From Labyrinthula sp. Ha (Eukaryota; Sar; Bigyra; Labyrinthulida; Labyrinthulaceae), in NCBI GenBank assembly GCA_015227615.1, contig JAALGZ010000015.1, positions 149,001-213,000 of the forward strand: 64,000 nucleotides of DNA. The letters are read 5' to 3'. Positions 21,162 through 31,329 of the stretch are shown in pieces. Numbering within the stretch: the stretch's first letter is position 1; every line of letters begins with the position of its first letter. The notes under the pieces were generated by a model. That model searched no databases, was not told where the DNA came from, and saw only the letters and a list, made by a program, of their open reading frames with translations. Both the position numbers and the translations under genes were made by a program.

Positions 21162-24100
21162 ATGCAAAGTTTTCAGAGTAGCGACCTGTCTACTCCTTCG
21201 AGAGAAGTCCCAGGGATAGCGAGCCGACTGAAGCGCTTTCCTAAACTGGTGAGCGTGAATGTTGGTGGTCTAACTGCCTTTAAGTGCAGCTACGTACAAC
21301 AACTTACTAAAAAAACTGAAATTTTAATGTTACAGGAACTGCACAAGCAAGGAATGCAACGCCTGCAGCGAATGGTGAACGTTAGCTCGGCTTCAGGAAG
21401 GTGGTTTTTCTCAAAACTGCCTGAAAAAGCGGCGGGCGTAGCGACTTTCCTGTGTCACGAGCTTGCTAGTCAAGTAACGGACACAGACGGAAGAAGCGAC
21501 AGGATCCTGAAGCTGGTTGTCAAACTAGGTGGAAAAAGAAGTCTCGTTTTGGTTAACACTTACGCGCCACACTGCGGTCACGGTCAAGAAACGTACAAGA
21601 TGTACCTGAAGGAGCTCAAGTCGAAGCTGAATGGAGTTAACAAGAGAAGGTTGGTTCTCATTTGTGGTGATTTCAATGCTCAAGTTCCAAGAAAGGAATT
21701 AAATGTAGAAGGTAAACTAGGACTCTCTCATCGTACGAATTCTAATGGTAAACTCTTGGTGGAGTTCTTGAAAGAAAAAGAGCTAACAATCTGTAACCAT
21801 TTAGCTGTTACAGGCAAAAAAGGATCTAGGAAACATGCTACATTCATGCCAAGGTCAAATAGTGGGGGGCCATCTGAAATTGACTATGTAATCAAGAACC
21901 ATGTACCTGCAATAACTGGCTTCAAAATATCCTCAACCATAGCATACAACCTGTGGATGAAGAAAAACTTTGACCATCTTGCTCTTACAGTAAGAATGAA
22001 CATACATCCGAAACATACACCGGGGAAGAGAACCAGATCTCAGCTTGACTACAGTACACTAAGGTCCAACGCAGCGCTACAGGAAAAGATAAACAGCGAA
22101 CTCAAAGAGGTGCTTGAACTAAACGACGCACTCACAGACACCTACCTTACACTAACCCACTCAATCCCATCCATCATGAAGAAACATCTCCCAGAAGTCA
22201 AGTACAACCTTCCTGAACACCAAAACTCGGAACAAACCATTTCTTTGATGCGGTACAAACGAGCCAACTGGAACAACCTGAGTCCTGAGGAGGAGAAAAG
22301 AATTACAAACGAAGTAAAAATATCAGCTAAGGAAGACTACAGCAACTGGTTGGAGAGAATAGCGTCTGAAATAGAAACTGCATTTCAAAGCAACAATACG
22401 AGAACTGGGTACCAACTGATAAAGAAGGTAAAACCAGTCCGTAAACAGTTCGGTAAAATAACCAAGAATACAGCTGGGAAGTTGGTGGGAACCGCAGGTC
22501 GTATCCAGATACTAAAAGAATATTTAGAGAAACAACAAAACCTACCACTTCCAACGAACTTGTTGACGGAAAACCAAATACGACATTACCAAACTCCAAT
22601 ACTTGCACCGGCTCCTTCGAACAGCATAAACATACATCCTCCAAAGGCAGAAGAGATCAAAGAATGCATCAAAACCCTAAAAACTAACAAAGCTCCAGGA
22701 CCAGATAACATAAGAAACGAAGTCCTAAAGCACGTTGAAATAGTTCAAACTCATGCTGTTAGAGAAATCCAATCTTTCTTTAGGCTAGATGCGTTCAAGT
22801 CTAAAAAGATGAGGAAAATCTGCAGAGGCAAAATAGTGTATCTATACAAGCAGAAAGGAAGTAAAAATGATCCCTCCAATTATAGACCAATCTCACTATT
22901 GAACACTCACTTCAAACTCCTCACAAAAATCATCAACAACAGAATAGCACCAATACTAAATAAACTCCCAGATTACCAAGCAGGATTCAGAAACAGCTAC
23001 TCAACGATACAAAATATCGAGGCACTAGATACAATCATAAAAGAAATCCTCAAGCGGAAGATATATCTTCGAATTCTTTTCATAGACTTTGCGAAAGCTT
23101 TTGATAGTATTTCGCACAAGTTCATGAAATTAGCTCTGGAAGAACACCATGTACCAAAAAAGCTCATCAAACTTATCGCGACTCTCTACGACAAGACCAA
23201 AGTTTTAGTTTCGGACAGCGGAGAAAATAGCAGCTTGGTAAATATAAAAAGGGGAGTGCTACAAGGGGATAGCTTATCCCCAAGCATATTTATTCTCTGT
23301 CTTGACTCTATAATGAAGAGAATAAAAAATAATACCTTACAAGGAACCAGCTTACACAACCAAACCTTCAGATACTTTGCTTTTGCAGATGACTTAGTAA
23401 TACTAGCAAGGAACGACGAAGAAATAATCAGCTTTGTAACGCAACTGCAAAACCTTCAACAACTCACAGGCCTAAAAATTAATGTTAGCAAGACAAAAGT
23501 TATGCTCACAAACGAAGGCTACAGTTTGGTTGATAAAATCCCAGACGTAGATATAAATAGAATATTGACCAACTTTCACTGTGAATGTTGCGATAGATAC
23601 TTTCACTCAGAAACGTCACTAAGGTGTCACAAAAGCTCGAGGTTTTGTGATGGAACACGCAACAGAAGCAGAGCTGGGACTTTAGCGGTTACTGACAGTA
23701 GAACGATCATACACGACAAAATCCAACCCAAAACAAGCAACGTTGAAGTAGCAGCAGAAACAATTGAAGCCGTGACAAAGTACAAATATCTTGGAGCTAT
23801 CTTTGATCCGCAAGGTATTAATGCTGACGCTATCTCCAAGAAGTTAAATGAAGCTCACAGTCATATCAACAGATTCAGAGACATACTATCTTCCGCAAAC
23901 ATCCAAAAAAAAACGAGAATAAACCTGGCAAGAGCACTAGTAATAGCTCCAGCCATATACAATGTAGAGAACTGGCCATCCAACGTGAAGATAACAAAAG
24001 CCTTAACAAAGATATCAAGAAGGCTGAAGAGAACCATAGACAGGATTGATAGCTTTGACTTTCAACTAGAAGAGGATGACTTGGACCTCACCAATATAGT

Positions 24101-24659
24101 AGAAGAACGTCAGGAAACCCATAAATCTACAGCAAGAGATATTGTCGATAAAGAACTGACAGCTCTGAGAGAATACCAACTTCAAAACCCATCACCACCA
24201 TCAACAGCAAAACCTATATACTACTATGAAGCGCTTGCGTTACTAGGAGAAGAACCAGTGCCGCCTGAGGACCCACCACCATCCCACTTTACCCACCTCC
24301 CTGAAAATGAGAACCAACCTTCAAACTGCACAAGAAGCCAAGAACCAGAAGAACACTTGAACAGGAACCAGCACTTGAACAGGAACTTGGACACGAACAG
24401 GAACACGGACTTGGACTTGAACAGGAACGCAGACTTGGACTTGGATATGAACAGGAACATAGACACGAGCAGAAGACCAACAACACCCATCCTTCGACCA
24501 AGATACAACATCCACAATCAACCCACAGAAAACGCAGCAACCAGAATATCACCTAAAGCACTAAGAGAAACGTCGAGAATAACAACTGGAGGAAGAGGAA
24601 TGAACCCAATGGACTATATTCAGCTGCTGGAGCAAATAAACGAAATTCTTCCATCTTGA
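21162..24659 (+). CDS. LINE ORF: APE-type endonuclease + reverse transcriptase + C2H2-like finger (1165 aa)
   Basis: Protein of the LINE. The N-terminal endonuclease/exonuclease/phosphatase domain (about residues 28-285) shows its catalytic motifs in order: NVGG, LQELH, NTYAPH, GDFNAQ, SEIDYVI and FDHLAL. The reverse transcriptase (about 500-780) has NKAPGPDNI, YKQKGSKNDPSNYRPISLL, IDFAKAFDSISH, VLQGDSLSP and the active-site FAFADDLVIL. The thumb contains GLKINVSKTKVM. A Cys/His finger (CECC...H...H...C) follows near 805-830. The C-terminal about 130 residues are Pro/Asn/Arg-rich and include an NRN-repeat tract. No RNase H is seen. The ORF is unbroken with its ATG 42 nt from the element's 5' end. 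Clade is probably RTE-like, judged by architecture and tail. Phylogeny was not possible. Confidence 0.9.
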   Translation: MQSFQSSDLSTPSREVPGIASRLKRFPKLVSVNVGGLTAFKCSYVQQLTKKTEILMLQELHKQGMQRLQRMVNVSSASGRWFFSKLPEKAAGVATFLCHELASQVTDTDGRSDRILKLVVKLGGKRSLVLVNTYAPHCGHGQETYKMYLKELKSKLNGVNKRRLVLICGDFNAQVPRKELNVEGKLGLSHRTNSNGKLLVEFLKEKELTICNHLAVTGKKGSRKHATFMPRSNSGGPSEIDYVIKNHVPAITGFKISSTIAYNLWMKKNFDHLALTVRMNIHPKHTPGKRTRSQLDYSTLRSNAALQEKINSELKEVLELNDALTDTYLTLTHSIPSIMKKHLPEVKYNLPEHQNSEQTISLMRYKRANWNNLSPEEEKRITNEVKISAKEDYSNWLERIASEIETAFQSNNTRTGYQLIKKVKPVRKQFGKITKNTAGKLVGTAGRIQILKEYLEKQQNLPLPTNLLTENQIRHYQTPILAPAPSNSINIHPPKAEEIKECIKTLKTNKAPGPDNIRNEVLKHVEIVQTHAVREIQSFFRLDAFKSKKMRKICRGKIVYLYKQKGSKNDPSNYRPISLLNTHFKLLTKIINNRIAPILNKLPDYQAGFRNSYSTIQNIEALDTIIKEILKRKIYLRILFIDFAKAFDSISHKFMKLALEEHHVPKKLIKLIATLYDKTKVLVSDSGENSSLVNIKRGVLQGDSLSPSIFILCLDSIMKRIKNNTLQGTSLHNQTFRYFAFADDLVILARNDEEIISFVTQLQNLQQLTGLKINVSKTKVMLTNEGYSLVDKIPDVDINRILTNFHCECCDRYFHSETSLRCHKSSRFCDGTRNRSRAGTLAVTDSRTIIHDKIQPKTSNVEVAAETIEAVTKYKYLGAIFDPQGINADAISKKLNEAHSHINRFRDILSSANIQKKTRINLARALVIAPAIYNVENWPSNVKITKALTKISRRLKRTIDRIDSFDFQLEEDDLDLTNIVEERQETHKSTARDIVDKELTALREYQLQNPSPPSTAKPIYYYEALALLGEEPVPPEDPPPSHFTHLPENENQPSNCTRSQEPEEHLNRNQHLNRNLDTNRNTDLDLNRNADLDLDMNRNIDTSRRPTTPILRPRYNIHNQPTENAATRISPKALRETSRITTGGRGMNPMDYIQLLEQINEILPS
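24355..24475 (+). repeat. Imperfect minisatellite inside the LINE ORF
   Basis: Variants of the unit ACTTGAACAGGAAC recur about seven times, spaced roughly 12-18 bp. They encode a run of Asn-Arg-Asn with Leu/Asp spacers (LNRN, DTNRN, DLDLNRN). The repeat keeps the reading frame. The matching part of the old LINE copy near 9.2 kb does not show it clearly. Confidence 0.75.
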
Positions 24660-25383
24660 CAAAATATCAACAACCTTCACCTGGAACAAAAGCACTGGAC
24701 AACCAAGCTATAGAATAACATAAAAACAGCTCAAGTCAGCTCAAAGGAGGCCCCCCAGCACTCACTAAGACATCGATAACTTCAGCTGCAAGAAACAAAA
24801 TCTCTGGAAAATGAAGTAAACATCCTGAAAACAGGAAGAAACATCACCATCTATACTCCCCTTCGACCTCCCGAACATAAATCACCTCCAGTTATCTTCA
24901 AACATCTTGAAACATATATAGGATCGTCCAAAAACCAACATAAGATAAAAACAGGCCATCCAAAATGCAGAATCCAGATAAGAATGAGCAAAACCGTGAA
25001 AATCTTGAACAGGAACATAAGAGAAAGCCATATCGTGGTAAAACCTCAGTGAAAAGACCGCTAGCAGCTTGAACTGGACACCCATGAGATTATCTTTACT
25101 TTTTGCATGTTTTGTGTTTTGTTAATTTGATTGTGGATTGTATCAGAAAAGTTAGGATTTTGGGAAATAATGGAAATGATCATGAGATGATAGTTTGACC
25201 AACCAGCTTCGAAGGATCCTGTCAAATACCAATAAGATTAAAGAAACATAATGGAACATAATAGAATAACAAAGTAGTATAATAGTACGTAGCTCTTATT
25301 GGTAGTTAGATCCCCGCCATAGGGTTAGGCCAGTAGGTCCAAATAACTCCCTTAAAACCTTAACCTTAACCTAAAATTAACAA

Positions 25384-25595
25384 TATTATTCCTGGGCTGC
25401 CGGCAATCTTGGGAGAACTATTCCTTCCCATGATTTACCAACAATTGCCCAAAATAAATGGGTTATTTGTCTATACTGAACCTTATTCTCAAGAGTTAAA
25501 TAGGTTAGAAAGATCAATAAGCTATGGCTAAACCTTTACACTGCAATATTAATTTATATGAAGAAAAGAGAAAGGTTGTTTACGCCCCTTAAAGC
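25384..25595. other. Short spacer between LINE and hAT remnant
   Basis: No gene. It may include the eroded 3' end of the hAT element, whose terminal inverted repeat I could not identify. Confidence 0.4.
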
Positions 25596-27279
25596 TTAAC
25601 CTTCATATTCTACATCAGCCTCAGGAATCTTATTGTCATAGGAATAAATTCCCTCAAGTGAATGTTCTTTTCCTTCGTCTTCTAGATTCCCCTCTTTCAC
25701 CTCCTCTTCTTCTTGAACAGAATCAACACCTTCAATTGGCTTTTTCATAACAAAATGAACGCTGGAATCCACCAACTCAATATCATTCAGCTTCAAAAAA
25801 CCAAGCCTAGTTAAAGTGACAAGCATAACCCTATTTCTTGTATTAGTAAAATCAGTTTGCATTGGCTGTATAACCTTTCTACAATGCAAGAAGCTGATGG
25901 AGTGAAGCTTTCTCTTGCATATTTACTGTTCCTTGTGTCTACTCTAATCTGAGTAACGAACTCTGCAAACACAGCGTCATTGGGTAGAGTATCAGCACCC
26001 TCTTCACCAAAATCTACTCTTAACCTGGACAAAGATTGGTGATCTTCTTCTTCAAATTTATCTTCTTGTTTAGAATGAGTTCTAAATACCCCAGTTTCTT
26101 AAGCAGCAAAATGGGCCAAATAATTCGCACCATCTTCAAGACATTTCCGCAAAGGTGAATCATTGGCAGCATCTCTTAAGCAATTAGGCACAGCTCACTT
26201 TCCTTCACCAATACTAAGCTTTAGTTGTTGAATAGCAATTGTGTAACGGCGGTAGATACTAAGAAACTTAACGTGTTCTTGCATGACTTTTCTTTCATCT
26301 CCCAGAAGCAGAATACTAATGACATTATCATGAAGGCCTGCCCAGAACATCCAAATATCGAGTTACCTTTCTTTCATAAGGCGCTTACCACTTACACGCA
26401 TTACGTATGGAGTAATTGCTACCATGGAAGCTTTTTTTAAAGCTGTTGTTTATTTCTTGGACTTTTGATCTTGCGAAAAATAATCTGGACCTTGTTTAGA
26501 ATCTGATCTAACACTGTGTAAGATTTTTTATAAACCCTTACATCTAGATCCAAGCAGTGGCTAATGCAACCTAAAAGCTGTGTATCAAGGTCCCTGCAAA
26601 CTTTTCGCATATGTATTTTTGGCATCAATTGCAACAAGTTGCCTCACATCGAGACCAAACTTATGTATCAAATCATTGTAGAAAGGAATAATGTCACTTG
26701 CTTTCAGGGTTTCTTTTACTAAGGTAAACACCCCCAAGAAAGCGGAAAGTGCCGTCTTCTTCTTTTCAAAGCATGAATAAACACCATTGAAGCTATACCC
26801 TTGGTGAGCCCACCAATTGATGATTAAACAAAGTAATTCTGTTGCGACTACTTTTTTATCTTCTTTATAAAGAGCTATTCAGCGCGTTTATGTAAGACTT
26901 TATATTATTATCAATAACAATTTCTTCTGCATCATTTAGTTGCATAAAGACTTCGCTTCTTATCAAGCTGAGTGGTTGACTCTTCTTTAGTAAAATGGTC
27001 AACACAGATCTTGTTAAACTTTCATATCTTATGAAGCTCTCCACCAGGGAAATTTCTCTAACTTTTCCCTGCACCTTTTATTATCCTTTGCCTTTAGTTC
27101 CTCAATTTGTTTCTTTGTACTGGTGTATTTTTAAATGATCCGCGGAGCCAGTATATTTTTTGCTCTACCAAGTAATTGAGTTTGAGCAATATTTGTGCGA
27201 AGGTTTGAATACGTATTCTTTTCTGTAAATTTGGGTTAGAAACGTCGTAACTTTGCTCAGCTATCGAAAATAAGGTCAA
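25596..27279 (-). pseudogene. Decayed hAT-family DNA transposon (transposase remnant)
   Basis: Several broken minus-strand frames together follow a hAT transposase. Read in transposase order: 26865-27279 gives N-terminal pieces. About 26590-26850 gives the catalytic-core region, with INWWAHQGYSFNGVYSCFEK, FTLVKETLKASDIIPFYND and a VAIDAKNT block where active hATs have DNASN. 26437-26637 gives the helical part with CISHCLDLDVRVYKK. 25596-26032 gives the C-terminal dimerisation domain (SASCIVERLYSQCKLIL, then TNTRNRVMLVTLTRLGFLKLN). The dimerisation block is split by a single-base frameshift near 25850, and further stops interrupt the core. These breaks fall inside conserved blocks without GT-AG borders, so they are decay and not introns. 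Ends, inverted repeats and the 8-bp duplication were not found. Confidence 0.75.
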
Positions 27280-30200
27280 ATCCTATCTCGCAGAGTCTTA
27301 ATGGATAGGGTATGAGGTTGATGGGGTCAACTCAGTGCTCATATTGTTCCAAACTGATGGTTTAAAAATTTGTTTCTACTGGCTTTTGAAGGGTAAAATT
27401 GATACTTGAAGCATATTTCTTGCAGAATCACGGGCTCCCAGTATCATTACGACATTGACCATGCCCGCTATCAGAGAATTAGTAGCATACTGGGCGTAGG
27501 ATATTCTAATCATGAATTCTGGTAAGCCGCAGTGGTTGAGTAACACCGCTTGCATCGCAAAATATATATATAATGGTTAACTGTTTTGATGTCGTAACTT
27601 AACTAATCGGAAAAAGTGAGATTTGGACTTTCTGAATGGGTTTTTAATATTAATTCTCTAAAGCATAAATATTGAAAATTTTTACCTTTTGGAGAATGCC
27701 AGAGACGAGAAATATGTTCATGCAAGTGAGAGTCCATTGACGAAGATTTATGGTAGCTCTCAAATGTTGTTAGTTTTTTTCCGTTGGTACGTATATTAAG
27801 CGGCATCTATCCATAGTAAAGTGTCAAGATGTCTAACGTAACCCTTTTTTAACATTTCAGTAGGTTCAGATAAATGTGTGATAATGATTGTGGGTATCCA
27901 ACTTTGGGTGGTAGATGAATTTTTGAAACTATTTGGAAAAGAAAAGGAAGTTGCGCTCTATTTGACACAGCATGAATGCATAAATGTGTATAAGGGTTTG
28001 TGTCAGAGGGGCTAAGAGCGTTTTCTCATTTTATTTCCAAGTTTTAAAATGTTGTGTAGTTAATACTCAAAAATTTGGTTCTAGTCTAAAAGGGAGACAT
28101 ATTAAGTATATTGTGTCCTGGACTGGGCTTGACTGTCGATTTTGATAGTTACACGATACTTCTATGGACTCCTCGCTCTCTTCTTTTTTAGCTCATAATG
28201 GGTTTAAAATGTGAAATATTGAATAAAAGAACATGTGAAAGAGTTTTTAGACTTTTTTATTTTCTATCTTTAATTTTTTAAAACTTGGTTGGTCATCTCA
28301 TTTGGAAACCAAGGTCAACAATTTATAGCAGCAATACTATCAGAAGATTTTACTGGAAGATATCTTCTTTCTCGAGTATTTAATGGCTACTAAGTTTAGG
28401 AATTATGACTAGTTTGAGCCCATGTCTCCCAATGTAGCACAAGAATGGTATCTCTAATCCAGATGTGAAGATACAATAATTGTTGCCGTCGACTGCTATC
28501 TCTATTATTAGTGAGGAAACTAGGAGGCTGCTCAGAAAAGGTAGTACCTTGATCTTAAAGTATTCTTAAATATAATGAAGAATATATAGGTTTCTATGAT
28601 CTTAAACCATGTTTATCCAGCAAGTACCCTTGCAACCTGCTTTCATCGATGTTACATATGAAAATACTAGTCATAATAATGACAGCAATATCGTAATGTG
28701 TTAAGTATAAACTATATCATTTATTCTAGCTATGAAGTTATGACTGATCCCGATGTTCTTCGCTTTGATTTTCCTAAAATAGTTAGCAGAGTAGAAATAT
28801 ACCCATTTTAGTTCCCTTAAAAATGTACTACTTTCTCTGGTACTCTGATTACATTAACTTCTTGTAATAAGAAGGTTATTGGTTGTTCACTTGGATAACT
28901 ATTTTTTAAGTGATAGCTTTAATTTATTCTACGCACTACTGTGTTCATACGCCAAATTAACAAAGGAAGAACAGAAACACGTGGTAATTTCTACTTTACA
29001 GCTTTTGAAATTAGAGAAATTCTGGTTTTATGAATCATCAATTTATATTAAAATCACAACTTGACTCATAGTTGGTCATCAATTCTCAACTACTTCCATG
29101 TTCTGAGGATTGTGACGAAGTTGTTTTGAATAAATATACTAAGATATTATTGCATTAATACACCTTCTCTCAGAGTGGTTGTCTGAGCTCGAATAACGGG
29201 TATAGCAAACCACGGCAATATGTAAACGGTAATAGTGTATTCTTGAAAATAGTTACTTGCTAATAAAAAAATACACAAAGACTAAAACTTAAGCTAAGAA
29301 GTGGCCAATATGGTTTATAGCCTAGTATTTTCTAAAAAGTTAATGTAACTTTTTTTTATCAGATGAAAAAATATATGATTAACTCATACATTCTCTCTGT
29401 CTAAAAGATTTGGACGAAATCAAACTAAATTATAAGTTTTATAAAAGTATTTGTCGGCAATTGGTTCTCAGAAAGGGAATCTTCTATAGCTGCAATAATT
29501 ATCCAAATTTGTTACACAGATTGAGATATATTTTCTTGAAAAATGCCCTTGAGCTTCAATGTGGTTACACACAGTAAAGAAGCAAACTTAAATATGATAT
29601 TGACCTAGGCAATCATCATGAAATACGTTTAATCATCACATTATACAGATTTTCAACATAGCAAGGATTATCTTCGTTACTAGTAGTCCATATAGTTTAA
29701 TTAAATAAATTAAGGGTATTTTGTTCTGAACTAAAATTGCTACAGTCAGTCCTTGAACTCAGATCAAGTGATAGGTATGTTATTTACTAACTAATCAAGA
29801 GATCAAATTAGAACAACGCTTAAGAGCTCCTCACGGAGAGAAACCTATTATCGTTTAGAATCTAAATAGCAACAGGGACGTAAAATTTCTGAGCTATGGA
29901 ATGAAAACCTAAATGAGAGCAATTTAAGTAAACTATCATTAATATAAACTATATAAAGCTACAAATAAACGAATATAAACCTATCTCAAAGGGGCGTACG
30001 ACTGGATATAAACACTTTGATGAAATAAGCTAATTAGTTCGATCTTATTCGACATGATTTCATAGTGGTCTATGTTTTATCGAAGAAAAAAAGTATTTGT
30101 TATTTCTTTCTACTTAATTTGAAATCCTCGAAAAATGACTAATCCTAAGGCTAACTTGTTTAAAGGAACTGCTTTCAATATGTTTATTCTGTGTGCAATG

Positions 30201-31278
30201 TAACGGTTAGAACAATAACTGAAGTCTTGATAAAACCTTGTTTGACTTTACTTAAGCTGTTCTGGTTGAAATTGTTTTTAAATAGCCGTAGCTGTTATGA
30301 AAATAATCTCGCATTTCGTTCAATGAAAATCAATGTGGTAAAGAGGCGCTAAAGCTACGTAGAGCAGCATACTATTCGTAGCAGGGTGGACATTCTTATC
30401 GGTTAACGAAGGCTGTACCTGCTTCAAAGTAGAGAGACACTAGCATCACCATTACAATATGTTAGACTTGTCTTTCACATGGTACTCCTTCAAAAAATTA
30501 ATATATTGATTTATTCTACGTATATATTCATTTATTCGCTTCAATAGATTCATATTTCTACTGTTGACTGGGAACCGAGACTTCTATAGTAACAAACCTA
30601 GCCCCACTTAAGTATTGAATTTTCTTAGTGATATTTATGGCCAATTGGAGTTTGGCTATGACGAAACATGGCTTCATAAACGACACTTGAATAGATATAT
30701 TTGTTGGCCTAAGATGTTGATGTTTCCACAGTCTTAATTTTGGTCCTTGTTTCAGAATATATTGATCTGAACAGGTTTTTCTAATCTATGGATGCTTAAA
30801 AAAAGGGAAAGACATTACTGTGAAACAAATTATTGCTTAGCACCAGTTAATACAATACGATTGACGAAGGTATTTGTATCCAACTGGTTTTGGGGTGTAG
30901 GGTCCTTATCTATTAATCTAATAAAGAACATTTGGGCACCTGTATCAACCTAATGCTAGTGTAGAACTCAATTCAAAGAAAAGTAAGGGAAATTCAAAGA
31001 AATTATTTTTCCTAGAACACTTTTCATATCAAAACCAAAGAAAAGTTTCCTCAGGTCAAATTGCTCCTACTCTGTTACACTTTAGTACCAATTAGTTTGT
31101 GCAGAACTTCTTCTCTAAAATAATTTACCGGGAACACCTATTTTAACAAATTACTAATCCACGTGGCAGCTTTATTTAAATCAATATATAGCCAAAAAAT
31201 ATCTCCTGTATTTTAGCATTGATTGAAGAATTTTCTGTATTTGTATTATTACTCTTCTTCGCTACAATAAGTCAAATT
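27280..31278. other. Gene-free AT-rich stretch of 4 kb
   Basis: No coding region supported. The 61-67-codon frames at 27603-27806 and 28879-29064 carry no motif. No tandem array, long inverted repeat or RNA gene was recognised. Confidence 0.55.
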
Positions 31279-31323
31279 TCATCCGTTAAAACACAATTGT
31301 GCTGTTCTATTATCATCCGTTAA
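31279..31323 (+). promoter_or_regulatory. Paired TCATCCGTTAA boxes before the fused E1 gene
   Basis: The 11-mer TCATCCGTTAA occurs twice, at 31279-31289 and 31313-31323, 34 bp apart and ending 6 bp before the ATG at 31330. Each contains CCGTTA, the complement of the MYB core TAACGG. The exact duplication so close to the start argues for a promoter element. The factor is unknown. Confidence 0.45.
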
Positions 31324-31329
31324 GTAAAT

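Larger units (their letters stand above)
21109..25383 (+). mobile_element. Nearly intact non-LTR retrotransposon (LINE) with 12-bp target-site duplication
   Basis: The word TAAAATTAACAA occurs at 21109-21120 and again at 25372-25383 and brackets the element, a perfect 12-bp target-site duplication. Flanking bases differ on both sides, so the match ends there. The element between (21121-25371, about 4.25 kb) has a 5' leader of about 40 bp, one ORF of 1165 codons, a 3' UTR of about 710 bp and a 3' tail of CCTTAA repeats (25358-25371) rather than poly(A), a habit known from RTE-type LINEs. The identical duplication and unbroken ORF imply a recent insertion. Confidence 0.85.

Noticed and set aside
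24224-24552. Overlapping minus-strand ORFs rich in Ser/Cys/Val repeats
   Set aside because: Antisense readings of the LINE minisatellite.
25358-25371. CCTTAACCTTAACC resembling a telomeric repeat
   Set aside because: It is only about two units, is not TTAGGG-type, and sits exactly at the 3' end of the LINE next to the target-site duplication, so it is the element's tail.
25596-27279. hAT-like pieces as exons of a micro-intron-containing host gene
   Set aside because: The break inside the dimerisation block (near 25850) is a one-base shift with no GT-AG pair, and other breaks fall inside conserved motifs. This is pseudogene decay.
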